64,000 nt of DNA. Source: Hyphomicrobiales bacterium (lineage in GTDB: Bacteria; Pseudomonadota; Alphaproteobacteria; Rhizobiales; Rhizobiaceae). Of the stretch, positions 45,018 through 53,360 are shown one piece after another. Position 1 is the first letter of the stretch. The number at the start of each line of letters is the position of its first letter. Location: positions 221,258 through 285,257 of the forward strand of contig UCKU01000006.1 in the NCBI GenBank assembly GCA_900473185.1, read 5' to 3'. The notes beneath the pieces were generated by a model. That model had not been told where the DNA came from and searched no databases. It saw nothing but the letters and a program-made list of their open reading frames with translations. A program made the position numbers and the translations under genes.

Positions 45018-45893
45018 CTAACGGAGCTGGCGCATCCGCCGCCAGGCGGCGGGTGTATCGCCAACGACCTGGCGAAAGACCTTGGTCAAATGCGCCTGAT
45101 CGGAAAAACCGAGCTGAGCGGCAATGTCGGCGACCGGCAGCCCGCTTTCCGTCAGAAGCGTCTTGGCATGGTCGATGCGTTTGGCGAGCTGCCATTGCAG
45201 TGGCGTCTTACCCGTTGTCTGCTTGAAGACATTGGAAAACCAGCTTTCCGACAGACCGACGGTCTCGGCCATTTCTGCGACAGTCAGGCGGCAATCGCTG
45301 AGCTGATCGACGCGGGCGATCAGCTTGTTCATCTGCGCCTGGGTCAGCCGGCCGTTGGTCTGTTCGGCGCCCCGCACTGGAATGTCCAGGAGACCGCTGA
45401 CAATGCTGCCGACAAGGCTCTCCCCAAAGATCTCGTGTTTCGACGGGTTGGAGACCTCGTCGACGACAAGGCGTGCAAGCGTTTCGATGGCTCCGGTATC
45501 CTGCATCTCGACCGGATTGCGCAGCGCCGTCATGGCCGCGGAATTGCCGACGGATGGCGCGAGATAGCGCAATAACCGATCCCTGTGCATATGCAGATTG
45601 AGATGAGAGAAGCGATGCGTGGCACCGCTAGTCGTCCACATCGGCATGCCGGCCGGAACATAGACCGCCCGCGTCATCGGCCGATAGTGCTGTTGAAAAT
45701 CACCGTCGCGGTTGGACATGCGGATCTGCGACGAGACATCGCTAAAGAAGATCATGATGCGCGGATCGTCCGACAGGTAATAGCCCCTGGCGCCCGACTG
45801 GCTTTCGGCGTCCCAAAGGACACTGACAAGCCCATCGAACTGGCGCCATTTGACCGGCGCCATCACCCGGATGCCTTCTGTGTGCCAGACCAT
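45018..45893 (-). CDS. AraC family transcriptional regulator of siderophore uptake
   Basis: The protein has about 291 aa. The N-terminal ligand-binding half (DAESQSGARGYYLSDDPRIMIFF) and a C-terminal AraC domain at about 190-290 (LTVAEMAETVGLSESWFSNVFKQTTGKTP, then IAAQLGFSDQAHLTKVFRQVVGDTP) are clear. It converges on the TonB receptor gene and likely activates it when the ferric siderophore is present, as AraC-type regulators such as PchR do; that role is inference. The start is uncertain: ATG at 45893 or 45863, or TTG at 45911. Confidence 0.85.
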   Translation of the reverse strand: MVWHTEGIRVMAPVKWRQFDGLVSVLWDAESQSGARGYYLSDDPRIMIFFSDVSSQIRMSNRDGDFQQHYRPMTRAVYVPAGMPMWTTSGATHRFSHLNLHMHRDRLLRYLAPSVGNSAAMTALRNPVEMQDTGAIETLARLVVDEVSNPSKHEIFGESLVGSIVSGLLDIPVRGAEQTNGRLTQAQMNKLIARVDQLSDCRLTVAEMAETVGLSESWFSNVFKQTTGKTPLQWQLAKRIDHAKTLLTESGLPVADIAAQLGFSDQAHLTKVFRQVVGDTPAAWRRMRQLR

Positions 45894-46203
45894 GGAATGC
45901 CAGAAACTCAAAACCAGAGACCGTCCTTTTCGGCATCCGCCATACCATCGTGCCTGTCAGCGGCACGAGCACCCTCCCGCACAGCCATGCTCTGATATCT
46001 CTGCGGGAGGTCGCGTTTCACACGTGCTTCTAATCCAAAAATAACATGAGTTCAATCATCATGTTTATCGACCGTGAAATACGCCCGTCAAGATAGGCAG
46101 CATCGATCCGCCAGGATCGCCCTACAAACGGATCGGCCATATCTCCCTCGGGTCGCAATCATGAACATCGCTTCACGCGCATGGCATGGTCCGCGCCTTG
46201 CGT

Positions 46204-47172
46204 TCAGCACAGCGGCATCGCCACTGGTCGCATCGGCGCGCCGGTTGCTCCGCGCAACTTGATGCATGCACCGAAAAAGGCGAACTCGTAAAGCTTTTCA
46301 CTGGCAAGCTCTTCAAGATAAGCCATCTCGAGGATCGGAACGCCCGCTTCCGCCAGCAGATAAGTATGAACAGGGAAGAAATTGAGCGCGTGTGCCGACG
46401 GCGTCTGCTCCAGCGTCAGGTTGTCGGCGCCGATCATGATGGCACCGTGCTTGGAAATATACTCGGCTCCCTCGCGGTTGAGGCCAGGTGTATTCCTGGT
46501 GAAGGCTATGTCTGGCCATAGCAGCATCTGGCCAGTGCGTAGCAAAACGACATCGCCGGGCAGGATTTTTTGGCCCTGCTTCTTAAGGCAGTCCTCGATG
46601 TCGGCCTTGCCAATTGGATGGCTCGGCGGCAGCGTGTCGACGCCATACATGGCCGCGATATCGAGGAGAATACCGCGGGCAAAAATCGGCGGATATTTTT
46701 CCGGGCCGCAGATATCCCAGGCACGGCTGCCGAGGTGATCCCGCGCCGTGAAACCATTGAAGATCTCGCCATTGTAGCCGAAGTGGTTGAACGTATCGAT
46801 ATGGGTGCCGCAATGGGTGTACATCGAGATACTGTCGCCGGAATAGGCGACGAGCTCGTTCTGCTCGCGCCTCACGCCCATCGTGTTCGCAACGATCTCG
46901 CCCTGCGGTGTATGGGTCATCCAGATCTGGTAGGGCTGGTCGCCGGCGCCGAACCAGCCGGGCATGCCGACAAAATGGTCGACTGAGAGGTCGAAGACCT
47001 TCGAGGCATCGGTGCGGCCGATGATCGCCGAACGTGACTTGGCGTCGATCAGGTTGAGCATGCCGATCTCGTCGTCGCTTCCGTAGGGGCTCTTCGTCAC
47101 CTTATGGAATTCGGCATTGTAAGCGATGATCTTGCTCTTGGTCGCTTCGTCGACATAACAGGCCATGCACAT
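46204..47172 (-). CDS. Cyclase family metal-dependent hydrolase (kynurenine formamidase/isatin hydrolase type)
   Basis: The protein has 322 aa. The family metal motif HxGTHxDxxxH is complete: H120, H124, D126 and H130 (HCGTHIDTFNH). The N-terminal part (SDDEIGMLNLID) is typical of longer members. The family opens or deformylates amides and cyclic amides such as N-formylkynurenine and isatin. It is the last gene of the thirteen-gene operon, 45 bp after the amidase gene. With the imidase-like and amidase genes it suggests stepwise ring and amide hydrolysis. The ATG at 47172 has GGAG 8 bp upstream. Confidence 0.87.
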   Translation of the reverse strand: MCMACYVDEATKSKIIAYNAEFHKVTKSPYGSDDEIGMLNLIDAKSRSAIIGRTDASKVFDLSVDHFVGMPGWFGAGDQPYQIWMTHTPQGEIVANTMGVRREQNELVAYSGDSISMYTHCGTHIDTFNHFGYNGEIFNGFTARDHLGSRAWDICGPEKYPPIFARGILLDIAAMYGVDTLPPSHPIGKADIEDCLKKQGQKILPGDVVLLRTGQMLLWPDIAFTRNTPGLNREGAEYISKHGAIMIGADNLTLEQTPSAHALNFFPVHTYLLAEAGVPILEMAYLEELASEKLYEFAFFGACIKLRGATGAPMRPVAMPLC

Positions 47173-47217
47173 TGCAAGTCTCCTTGTTCATGTTCGCAGC
47201 CGCCGGAGTGGCCGCCT

Positions 47218-48591
47218 TCAGATCGTTTCGCCTCGAATGACCGGTTCGGCCGAGAGCGCCACCGACAACAGCCACTCGTCGGCGTGCGCCAGTCCCGACA
47301 GCAGGAAGCCGATCGGCATGCCGGCGTCACCCGCGCCGCAGGGGATCGATACGCCACACCAGTCGAGGAAGTTGCCGAGCAGCGTGTTGCGCAGCGTCTT
47401 GCCATTGGTGGCAACGAAGAGTTGGTCATCGGTCTTCAGCGGTTCGACTGGCGGCGCCACATGCGCGACGGTCGGGAAGGCAATCAGCCGGCCGCCGACC
47501 AGCCGGTTCACCGCTTCGATCAGCCGGGTGCGGGCAGAGAGAATGTCGAGATAGTGCGAAAGGGTGATCTTCTCGCCGAAGCTGGTGCGCGAGACCACGC
47601 GCGGGTCGATCAATCCGGCGTCCGGCCCCGTGATCCGCGCCCGGTGCAGCCAGTAGGCTTCTGCCGTCACCAGGGCTCCGTGGCTTGCCATCAGCTGCAG
47701 AATTTCCGCAAAGGCCGGGATCTCCAGCCGCGTGAACACGACGCCGGCGCGCGACATACGCTCGACCGCCGCCTCGAAGGCTGCAACAACGCCCGGCTCG
47801 GCATCGTTGAAGACGATGTTGGTGGGAATGACGACCTCCAGCCCGGCAAGCGGATTGCGACTGACCGTCGGTGCCGTGGCTCCACGCATCGCCGCGTCGA
47901 TCCAGACGGCATCCTGCACCGAGCGGCAGAGCGGCCCGAGCGAATCGAGGCTGCCGGCAAGCGGAAATACGCCCGCCATCGGATAGCGCCCACGCGTCGC
48001 CTTGTAGCCGACGATGCCGTTCAGCGCTGCCGGGATCCGCACCGAACCGCCGGTGTCGGAGCCGATCGACACCGGCACGAGACCAGCCGCCACCGCCACG
48101 CCCGAACCGGAGGACGAGCCGCCCGGAATGCGGGCGACATCCGTGCTGCGGGGGTTTTTCGGCGTGCCGAAATGCGGATTGATGCCAAGGCCGGAAAAGG
48201 CGAACTCGCTCATGTTGACCCTGCCCATTGCGAGCATGCCGGCCGCAGCGAGCGCAGAGACGACGGCGGCATCGGCCGCAGCCGGTGCCCGATCGCGCAG
48301 AAGCAGCCTGGATCCTGCCGCCGTGACGCTGCCGGCAACATCGAAGAGATCCTTCCAGGCGACCGGAATGCCTTCGAGCAAGCCGAGCGAACGACCGTCT
48401 TTCAGCCGCTTCGACGAGGCATGCGCCTCCGCCATTGCCCGCTCTCGCGTCAGCGAGATGAAGATCGCTTTGTCGTCATGGTCCTCGATCGCCCCAAAGA
48501 CCTGCTCCGCCACCGCAACAGGATCGACGCTGCCGCCCTGGATGAGGGTGGACAACTGGGCGATCGAGAGGGAGCCGTAAGAGAGTGTCAT
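47218..48591 (-). CDS. Amidase (amidase signature family)
   Basis: The protein has 457 aa and is cytoplasmic. The Ser-cisSer-Lys triad is present: Lys80 (PVAWKDLFD), the cis-Ser within GGSSSGSG (157-164) and the nucleophile Ser183 in DTGGSVRIP. Signature enzymes hydrolyse primary amides; in this operon a half-amide such as a succinamate-like product of an imidase is a reasonable substrate. The ATG at 48591 has GGAG 7-8 bp upstream. It follows the binding-protein homologue by 19 bp. Confidence 0.9.
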   Translation of the reverse strand: MTLSYGSLSIAQLSTLIQGGSVDPVAVAEQVFGAIEDHDDKAIFISLTRERAMAEAHASSKRLKDGRSLGLLEGIPVAWKDLFDVAGSVTAAGSRLLLRDRAPAAADAAVVSALAAAGMLAMGRVNMSEFAFSGLGINPHFGTPKNPRSTDVARIPGGSSSGSGVAVAAGLVPVSIGSDTGGSVRIPAALNGIVGYKATRGRYPMAGVFPLAGSLDSLGPLCRSVQDAVWIDAAMRGATAPTVSRNPLAGLEVVIPTNIVFNDAEPGVVAAFEAAVERMSRAGVVFTRLEIPAFAEILQLMASHGALVTAEAYWLHRARITGPDAGLIDPRVVSRTSFGEKITLSHYLDILSARTRLIEAVNRLVGGRLIAFPTVAHVAPPVEPLKTDDQLFVATNGKTLRNTLLGNFLDWCGVSIPCGAGDAGMPIGFLLSGLAHADEWLLSVALSAEPVIRGETI

Positions 48592-48610
48592 TCTGTCGCT
48601 CCATTTCTAC

Positions 48611-49825
48611 TCACGCCGCCACGAACTGCATCCAGCGGCGCACGAGGTAATTGTGTTCGTCCATGGTCGTGTTCCAGACGGCGATCGAGTTGGCGCGCTG
48701 CCAGTAGGAGCCGCCGCTGCGCACCGCCCCCGCCTTGACCCGAAGGAGCCCGTCGGGGCCTGGTAGGTCAGTCGCGGCCGGCAGGCCTTCGTACCAATAG
48801 TCCCATTCGGCCGGCGTCATATGCGGCCGCGAGCGTGCCGGCGTCGACATGTAATAACCCTGCCGGGCCACCACCGCGCCGGGCCAGCCGGAGATCCACC
48901 AATTGAGATAGTCGTAGGCCGCGTCGAGCATCCGGCCGGAGAGCCGCTTCGACAGGCAGAGGCCGCCATGCCAGGCGCGGTAACCCTCGGCGGGATTGGC
49001 GAGTTCGACGGGAAAGCCGCGCAGGTTCAGCTTGCTGATCCCGAGCGACCACATAGACTGGATCTGCGTGTCGCTCTTCGTCATCAGGTTCGCAGCGTCC
49101 TCGGCCGAACGCCAGAAGCCGCGGAAAAAGCCGGCCTTCTTGCGCTCTTCCAGAACGTCCAGCAACCGGTCGATCTCCTCAATGCTCATGTTGCCGAGAT
49201 TGTTAAAGGTCATCAGCCCGGCCGACTGCGCCGCAAGTGCTGCATCGAAGATGCCGATCGCCGGCTCGTTGACGAGGGCTGCGCGTCCGTGCCAACGTGG
49301 ATCGAGCAGTGCCGCCCACGAAGTCATCTGGTTGGAATTCGCCGCATCCGTCCGGTAGGCGAAGCTGTCGAAATTATGCGTCGTCGGCAGCATCGAAATG
49401 CGCTGCGAGGGCGTCTCGGCAAGCGCCAGGTTCGGCTGGACGAAAAGCTTGGTCACCGGCGCATCGCCCTGCCCGATCCGCGCATTCGGCCCGATGCGGC
49501 CCGTCTTGGTCAGATCAGTGATCTCGTCCCAGAGAGTGATCCGCTCTATGTCGATCGGTTGCACGGCGCGCCAGTACCAGACGATGTCGAGGTTGTGGAA
49601 ACACTGGTCGTAGATGTCGTAGGTCATCGGCTCCAGCGCCGCCTTGTGCTGGGCGGTCATGAAGTCCTGATTGTCGAATTCGATGTCCATGCCGAGGTCG
49701 CGCTCGGCACCGAGCCGGAGTTCTTCCAGCAGCGAAATCGCCGTGCCCAGGATGCGCAGCTTGATCCGACCCTCTGTATGGAGGGCGGGCGCCGGGAAAC
49801 TCTTCGGTGTCGGCATTTTTCTCAT
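48611..49825 (-). CDS. Extracellular-solute-binding-protein homologue without signal peptide
   Basis: The protein has 404 aa and is related along its length to the Pot-type binding protein encoded at 53361-54596: both share motifs such as RAWHGG/RAWSIG, a YYMSTP/YYSPTT stretch, WYEG and a C-terminal RRWMQFVAA/QKWDEFLSA. Its N-terminus (MRKMPTPKSFPAPAL) has neither a hydrophobic core nor a lipobox nor a proper Tat signal, so it probably stays in the cytoplasm. It could sense, store or deliver the substrate, or be an enzyme-like offshoot. The ATG at 49825 overlaps the cobW stop (ATGA), which fixes the start. Confidence 0.82.
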   Translation of the reverse strand: MRKMPTPKSFPAPALHTEGRIKLRILGTAISLLEELRLGAERDLGMDIEFDNQDFMTAQHKAALEPMTYDIYDQCFHNLDIVWYWRAVQPIDIERITLWDEITDLTKTGRIGPNARIGQGDAPVTKLFVQPNLALAETPSQRISMLPTTHNFDSFAYRTDAANSNQMTSWAALLDPRWHGRAALVNEPAIGIFDAALAAQSAGLMTFNNLGNMSIEEIDRLLDVLEERKKAGFFRGFWRSAEDAANLMTKSDTQIQSMWSLGISKLNLRGFPVELANPAEGYRAWHGGLCLSKRLSGRMLDAAYDYLNWWISGWPGAVVARQGYYMSTPARSRPHMTPAEWDYWYEGLPAATDLPGPDGLLRVKAGAVRSGGSYWQRANSIAVWNTTMDEHNYLVRRWMQFVAA

Positions 49826-50871
49826 GGCTGCATCTCCTCGACCCGCCGCGGCGCGCGCTGCGCCGCCCCCAGCCCGTTAAAGGCGTTGAACGATCGCTCG
49901 ATCGCCGCGGGCGCAATGCCGTCGACGATGAAGACGATGCGGGAACGCCGGTCCCCGCCTGGCCAGGATTGCATATGAACGGGCGTATGAACCAGATGCT
50001 GCACCCCGTGGACCGCCACGGGAAAGTCCTCGCCCTCGATGTTGAGGATGCCCTTGACCCGAAGGATACGGTCGCCGTGGCGGTTGAGCAGCATGCTCAG
50101 CCAGATGCCGAAGGCTGTCCAATCGACCGTGCCTTCGCTCACCAGCACGAAGGACCGAATGCCGCCGGAATGTTTGCCGGCAAGAACAGGCCCCGGATCG
50201 TCACAATAGAAGCCGCCCGGCGATTGCATCGCCTCGGCACGGCCGGTTGTCGTGTCCTCCAGCAGCCCGATGACATCGAAGACATCGTCCGTCGAAAGGA
50301 CGATCGGCGCATCCGGATTGATCTGCCGGATCATCGCCATCACCCGCGCGACTTGGCCAGCCTCGACGATATCGGCCTTGGTCAGCACCAGAAGGTCTGC
50401 CACCGCCACCTGCCGCATTGGCTCGCGATAGGCGGCAAGCTGTGTCCCCGCATTGACGGCATCGACGGTGGCAATCACGCCCGCAGACCTGAAATGATGC
50501 CGCAGAACCGGATCGGCCTTCAGCGTCGAAAGAATGGGGAAAGGATCGGCAAGCCCCGTGCTCTCGATGACGATCCGGTCGAAGGGCGGGACGATGCCGC
50601 GCTCTCGCTTCGAATTCAGGTCGCGGATCGCGTCTGCCAGTTCGCCCCGCACCGTGCAGCAAAGGCAACCGGATTGCAGCAGCACCATGTTCTCGTCGAT
50701 ACGCTCAAGCAGGTGATGATCGAGCCCGACCTCGCCAAATTCGTTGATCAGCACCGCGGCGTTCGAGAGCACCGGATCGGTCAACATCCGGCGCAGCAGC
50801 GTCGTCTTGCCGGATCCGAGAAAGCCGGTCAGCAGCGTGACGGGCGTGAAGGCCGGAACAGCATCAGTCAT
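49822..50871 (-). CDS. CobW-family GTPase / zinc chaperone (COG0523)
   Basis: The protein has 349 aa. It has the P-loop GFLGSGKTT (16-24), the metal site GCLCCT (68-73), IIESTGLADPFPI-type switch residues near 103, the guanine motif TKAD near 160 and a C-terminal CobW domain (about 235-345, HMQSWPGGDRRSRIVFI). These GTPases hand metal, mostly Zn, to client enzymes. The operon encodes two predicted metal hydrolases (cyclase family and imidase-like), the likely clients. It overlaps the CxxC protein gene by eight bases and the next gene by ATGA. Confidence 0.9.
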   Translation of the reverse strand: MTDAVPAFTPVTLLTGFLGSGKTTLLRRMLTDPVLSNAAVLINEFGEVGLDHHLLERIDENMVLLQSGCLCCTVRGELADAIRDLNSKRERGIVPPFDRIVIESTGLADPFPILSTLKADPVLRHHFRSAGVIATVDAVNAGTQLAAYREPMRQVAVADLLVLTKADIVEAGQVARVMAMIRQINPDAPIVLSTDDVFDVIGLLEDTTTGRAEAMQSPGGFYCDDPGPVLAGKHSGGIRSFVLVSEGTVDWTAFGIWLSMLLNRHGDRILRVKGILNIEGEDFPVAVHGVQHLVHTPVHMQSWPGGDRRSRIVFIVDGIAPAAIERSFNAFNGLGAAQRAPRRVEEMQP

Positions 50872-51196
50872 GGCCGCGCGCCTCCAGCCGGTCGAGAAGC
50901 GGCTCGGCCAACGGATCGAGCGGCCGGCCCGCAAGCCGCTCGGCCGCCGGCCAGAGGTGTCCGAGATCCTCGATGATCTCGGTCTTTCCGGTTAGGGTCG
51001 ACAGTAGGAAAGACGATCCCTGCCAGTCGGAGATAGAGAGACCGAAGGCATCGAGGATGCGGTTGGCGATCGCAACGCGACGGGCGCGTTCGCGCCGGCG
51101 GTCGATCCGCTCGGCGGTGCGGGTATAGACCCCAGGCCGCGCGACCGCGTCGGCCCAGTGCTCGTTACCTCCCAGAACGCCGCAGAGCGAACACAT
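50864..51196 (-). CDS. Small CxxC protein encoded beside cobW
   Basis: The protein has 110 aa. The very N-terminus reads MCSLCGVLGG, a CxxC pair that could hold metal. An Arg-rich helix (TAERIDRRRERARRVAIANRILD) and a conserved-looking core (FLLSTLTGKTEIIEDLGHLWPAAERLAG) follow. There is no signal peptide. I know of no named function. The eight-base overlap with cobW and a position next to the imidase-like gene suggest a partner of the GTPase or of its client enzyme. AGAGG lies near the ATG. Confidence 0.7.
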   Translation of the reverse strand: MCSLCGVLGGNEHWADAVARPGVYTRTAERIDRRRERARRVAIANRILDAFGLSISDWQGSSFLLSTLTGKTEIIEDLGHLWPAAERLAGRPLDPLAEPLLDRLEARGHD

Positions 51197-51208
51197 TGCC
51201 TTTGCCTC

Positions 51209-52090
51209 TTACTTCTTGCGCGGGAAGCGTTTGGCGAAGTCGTCGGCGATTTCGTTCATCGTCACGAACTTGACGCCCGGATGCTTGATCATGTGGGCAT
51301 AGAGACGCTCCAGCATCATCAGAACCTGCGGCCGGCCGGCGACATCAGGGTGGATCGTGATCGGAAAGACGGCGTAGTCCATCTCGCGATAGACCCAGTC
51401 GAACTGGTCGCGCCACATCTGCTCGATGTCGTGCGGGTTGACGAAGCCGTGGCTGTTCGGCGCCTTCTTGATGAACATCATCGGCGGCAGGTCATCGAGG
51501 TACCAGGACGCCGGGATCTCGATCAGGTCGGTCTCGTGACCACGCTTCAGCGGCACCATCCAGTCGGACGGCTTCTTCGAATAGTCGATCTTGGTCCAGC
51601 TGTCGCCGACGCGGACATAATAAGGTGTGAAGTCGTTGTGCATGAGCGAGTGATCATACTTGATGCCGCGCTCGAGCAGGAGCTCATTGGTGACGTTGGA
51701 GAACTCCCACCAGGGCGCCACATAGCCGGTCGGCCGCTTGCCGGAGAGCTTGGTGACGAGGTCGATGCACTTGTCGAGCACCTCCGTCTCCTGCTCGCGC
51801 GTCATGGCGATCGGATTTTCATGGGTGTAGCCATGAATGCCGATCTCGTGGCCGGCATCGGCGACGGCCTGCATCTGTTCCGGGAACGTCTCGATCGAGT
51901 GGCCGGGGATGAACCAGGTGGTCTTGATGCCGAAACGCTCAAAGAGCTTCAACAGCCGCGGGCTGCCGACTTCGCCAGAAAACAGGCCGCGCGAGATGTC
52001 GTCCGGCGAATCCTCGCCGCCATACGAACCGAGCCAGCCGGCGACAGCGTCCACGTCGATGCCGAAGCTGCAGAAGATTTCTTTTGCCAT
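51209..52090 (-). CDS. Cyclic imidase-like / HpPgdA-type polysaccharide deacetylase-fold hydrolase
   Basis: The protein has 293 aa, the exact length of Helicobacter pylori PgdA (HP0310) and of Pseudomonas cyclic imidase, and appears to follow that subgroup along its whole length (opening MAKEI, then [15 protein letters not shown]). Metal ligands are D14 (DVD), H86 and H90 (HGYTH), as in HpPgdA. There is no signal peptide, so peptidoglycan is an unlikely substrate here and hydrolysis of a cyclic imide or related ring fits better. The ATG at 52090 has GGAG 8 bp upstream. Its operon holds an amidase that could act on the half-amide product. Confidence 0.85.
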   Translation of the reverse strand: MAKEIFCSFGIDVDAVAGWLGSYGGEDSPDDISRGLFSGEVGSPRLLKLFERFGIKTTWFIPGHSIETFPEQMQAVADAGHEIGIHGYTHENPIAMTREQETEVLDKCIDLVTKLSGKRPTGYVAPWWEFSNVTNELLLERGIKYDHSLMHNDFTPYYVRVGDSWTKIDYSKKPSDWMVPLKRGHETDLIEIPASWYLDDLPPMMFIKKAPNSHGFVNPHDIEQMWRDQFDWVYREMDYAVFPITIHPDVAGRPQVLMMLERLYAHMIKHPGVKFVTMNEIADDFAKRFPRKK

Positions 52091-52143
52091 TGCGGGGTCT
52101 CCTTGTGATGTTCTCGTTGGTCCGGCGTTGATCGGCCGGCTTT

Positions 52144-53262
52144 TCAGTGGGCGGGAATGACGGTGGCGTTTTCCGGCTTCCAGGCGAGCGCGACCAGCGC
52201 ATCGACCGGAAAGGCGCCGGGCGGATACTTGTCCACATGGGCTTCGAGCGCCAGCATGCGTCCATCCGGCAGGGCGACCGAAAGATGCGAGATATGCCCG
52301 ACCACGTCGAAGCGGCGGATCCTGGCGTCGATGATATTGCCGCCGGAAGCCTCGGCGATACCGTCGCGGCCGCCCGTGTCGAGCGCATGCACCTCGATCG
52401 CTTCCGCCGGGATCACGACACTCACCGCATCTCCGTCGGCGACCGCGCCGTTGGCATCGCCGGTGAGAAGGCCGAGAGGCGTATCGACCATGACATGTCC
52501 CTTCTCGTGACCCTTGACCGCACCCCTGAAGATCGTATTGCGGCCGATGAACTGCGCGACGAAAGGCGTGTTCGGCCGTGTATAGAGCTGGTGCGGCGGA
52601 CTGATCTGCTCGATCCGGCCCTGGTTCATCACGACGATCCGGTCGGACAGCGCCAGCGCTTCGGACTGGGCGTGCGTGACGAAGACGAAGGTCACGCCGA
52701 GCTCGCGCTGCAGCAGTTTCAATTCGCTCTGGATCGTCTTGCGCAAATTGGCATCCAGGGCGCCGAGCGGCTCGTCGAGCAGCAGGATATCAGGCTCGAC
52801 CACGAGGCCACGCGCAAGCGCGATTCGCTGTCGCTGGCCGCCGGAAAGCTTGTCGCATCGCTTGTCGGCGACACCCTCGAGACCGAGCTTTTCGAGGATA
52901 CGATCGACCTTTGCATTCCGCTGCGCCTTCGGCATGCGCTTCACGTCGAGGCCATAGCCGATATTGTTGCGCACCGTCATGTGCGGGAAGAGCGCATAAT
53001 TCTGGAAGATCATCGAGGTCGGCCGTTGCGCCGGGCCGATATCGTTGATCCGCTCGCCTTTGATCATCAGGTTGCCGGAGGAGATGCTTTCGAAACCGGC
53101 AATCATCCGCAGCGTCGTCGTCTTGCCGCAGCCGGACGGACCGAGAAACGCGATGAACTCGCCCTTGTCGACGGCGAGGTTGAAATCGATCACGGCCGGC
53201 GTTCCGTTATCGTAGACCTTGCCGATCTGGTAGAGTTCGAGGTCATGTATCATGTCGGTCAT
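52144..53262 (-). CDS. Pot-type ABC transporter ATPase, first of two
   Basis: The protein has 372 aa. It has Walker [10 protein letters not shown] near residue 42, the Q-loop [12 protein letters not shown], the signature LSGGQRQR, Walker [16 protein letters not shown], the switch THAQSEAL and a C-terminal TOBE-type domain (about 245-370). This is the PotA/FbpC layout. It sits next to the binding-protein gene, while a second ATPase gene is at the start of the same operon. The two are only moderately alike and may power the same permease pair with different regulation, or one may serve a transporter elsewhere. Confidence 0.9.
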   Translation of the reverse strand: MTDMIHDLELYQIGKVYDNGTPAVIDFNLAVDKGEFIAFLGPSGCGKTTTLRMIAGFESISSGNLMIKGERINDIGPAQRPTSMIFQNYALFPHMTVRNNIGYGLDVKRMPKAQRNAKVDRILEKLGLEGVADKRCDKLSGGQRQRIALARGLVVEPDILLLDEPLGALDANLRKTIQSELKLLQRELGVTFVFVTHAQSEALALSDRIVVMNQGRIEQISPPHQLYTRPNTPFVAQFIGRNTIFRGAVKGHEKGHVMVDTPLGLLTGDANGAVADGDAVSVVIPAEAIEVHALDTGGRDGIAEASGGNIIDARIRRFDVVGHISHLSVALPDGRMLALEAHVDKYPPGAFPVDALVALAWKPENATVIPAH

Positions 53263-53360
53263 TCCGGGTTGCAGGTGGAAGGACAGGCGACCGGAGCCGC
53301 CTGCCAGGTGGCGCCTTCACCACATCGCAGATGGGACGAAGGGGCTCTGGGAGTAACACA

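Noticed and set aside
43123..45195. 690-codon minus-strand frame opposite the TonB receptor
   Set aside because: The receptor on the plus strand has signal peptide, plug and barrel; the opposite frame is a high-GC shadow without domain pattern.
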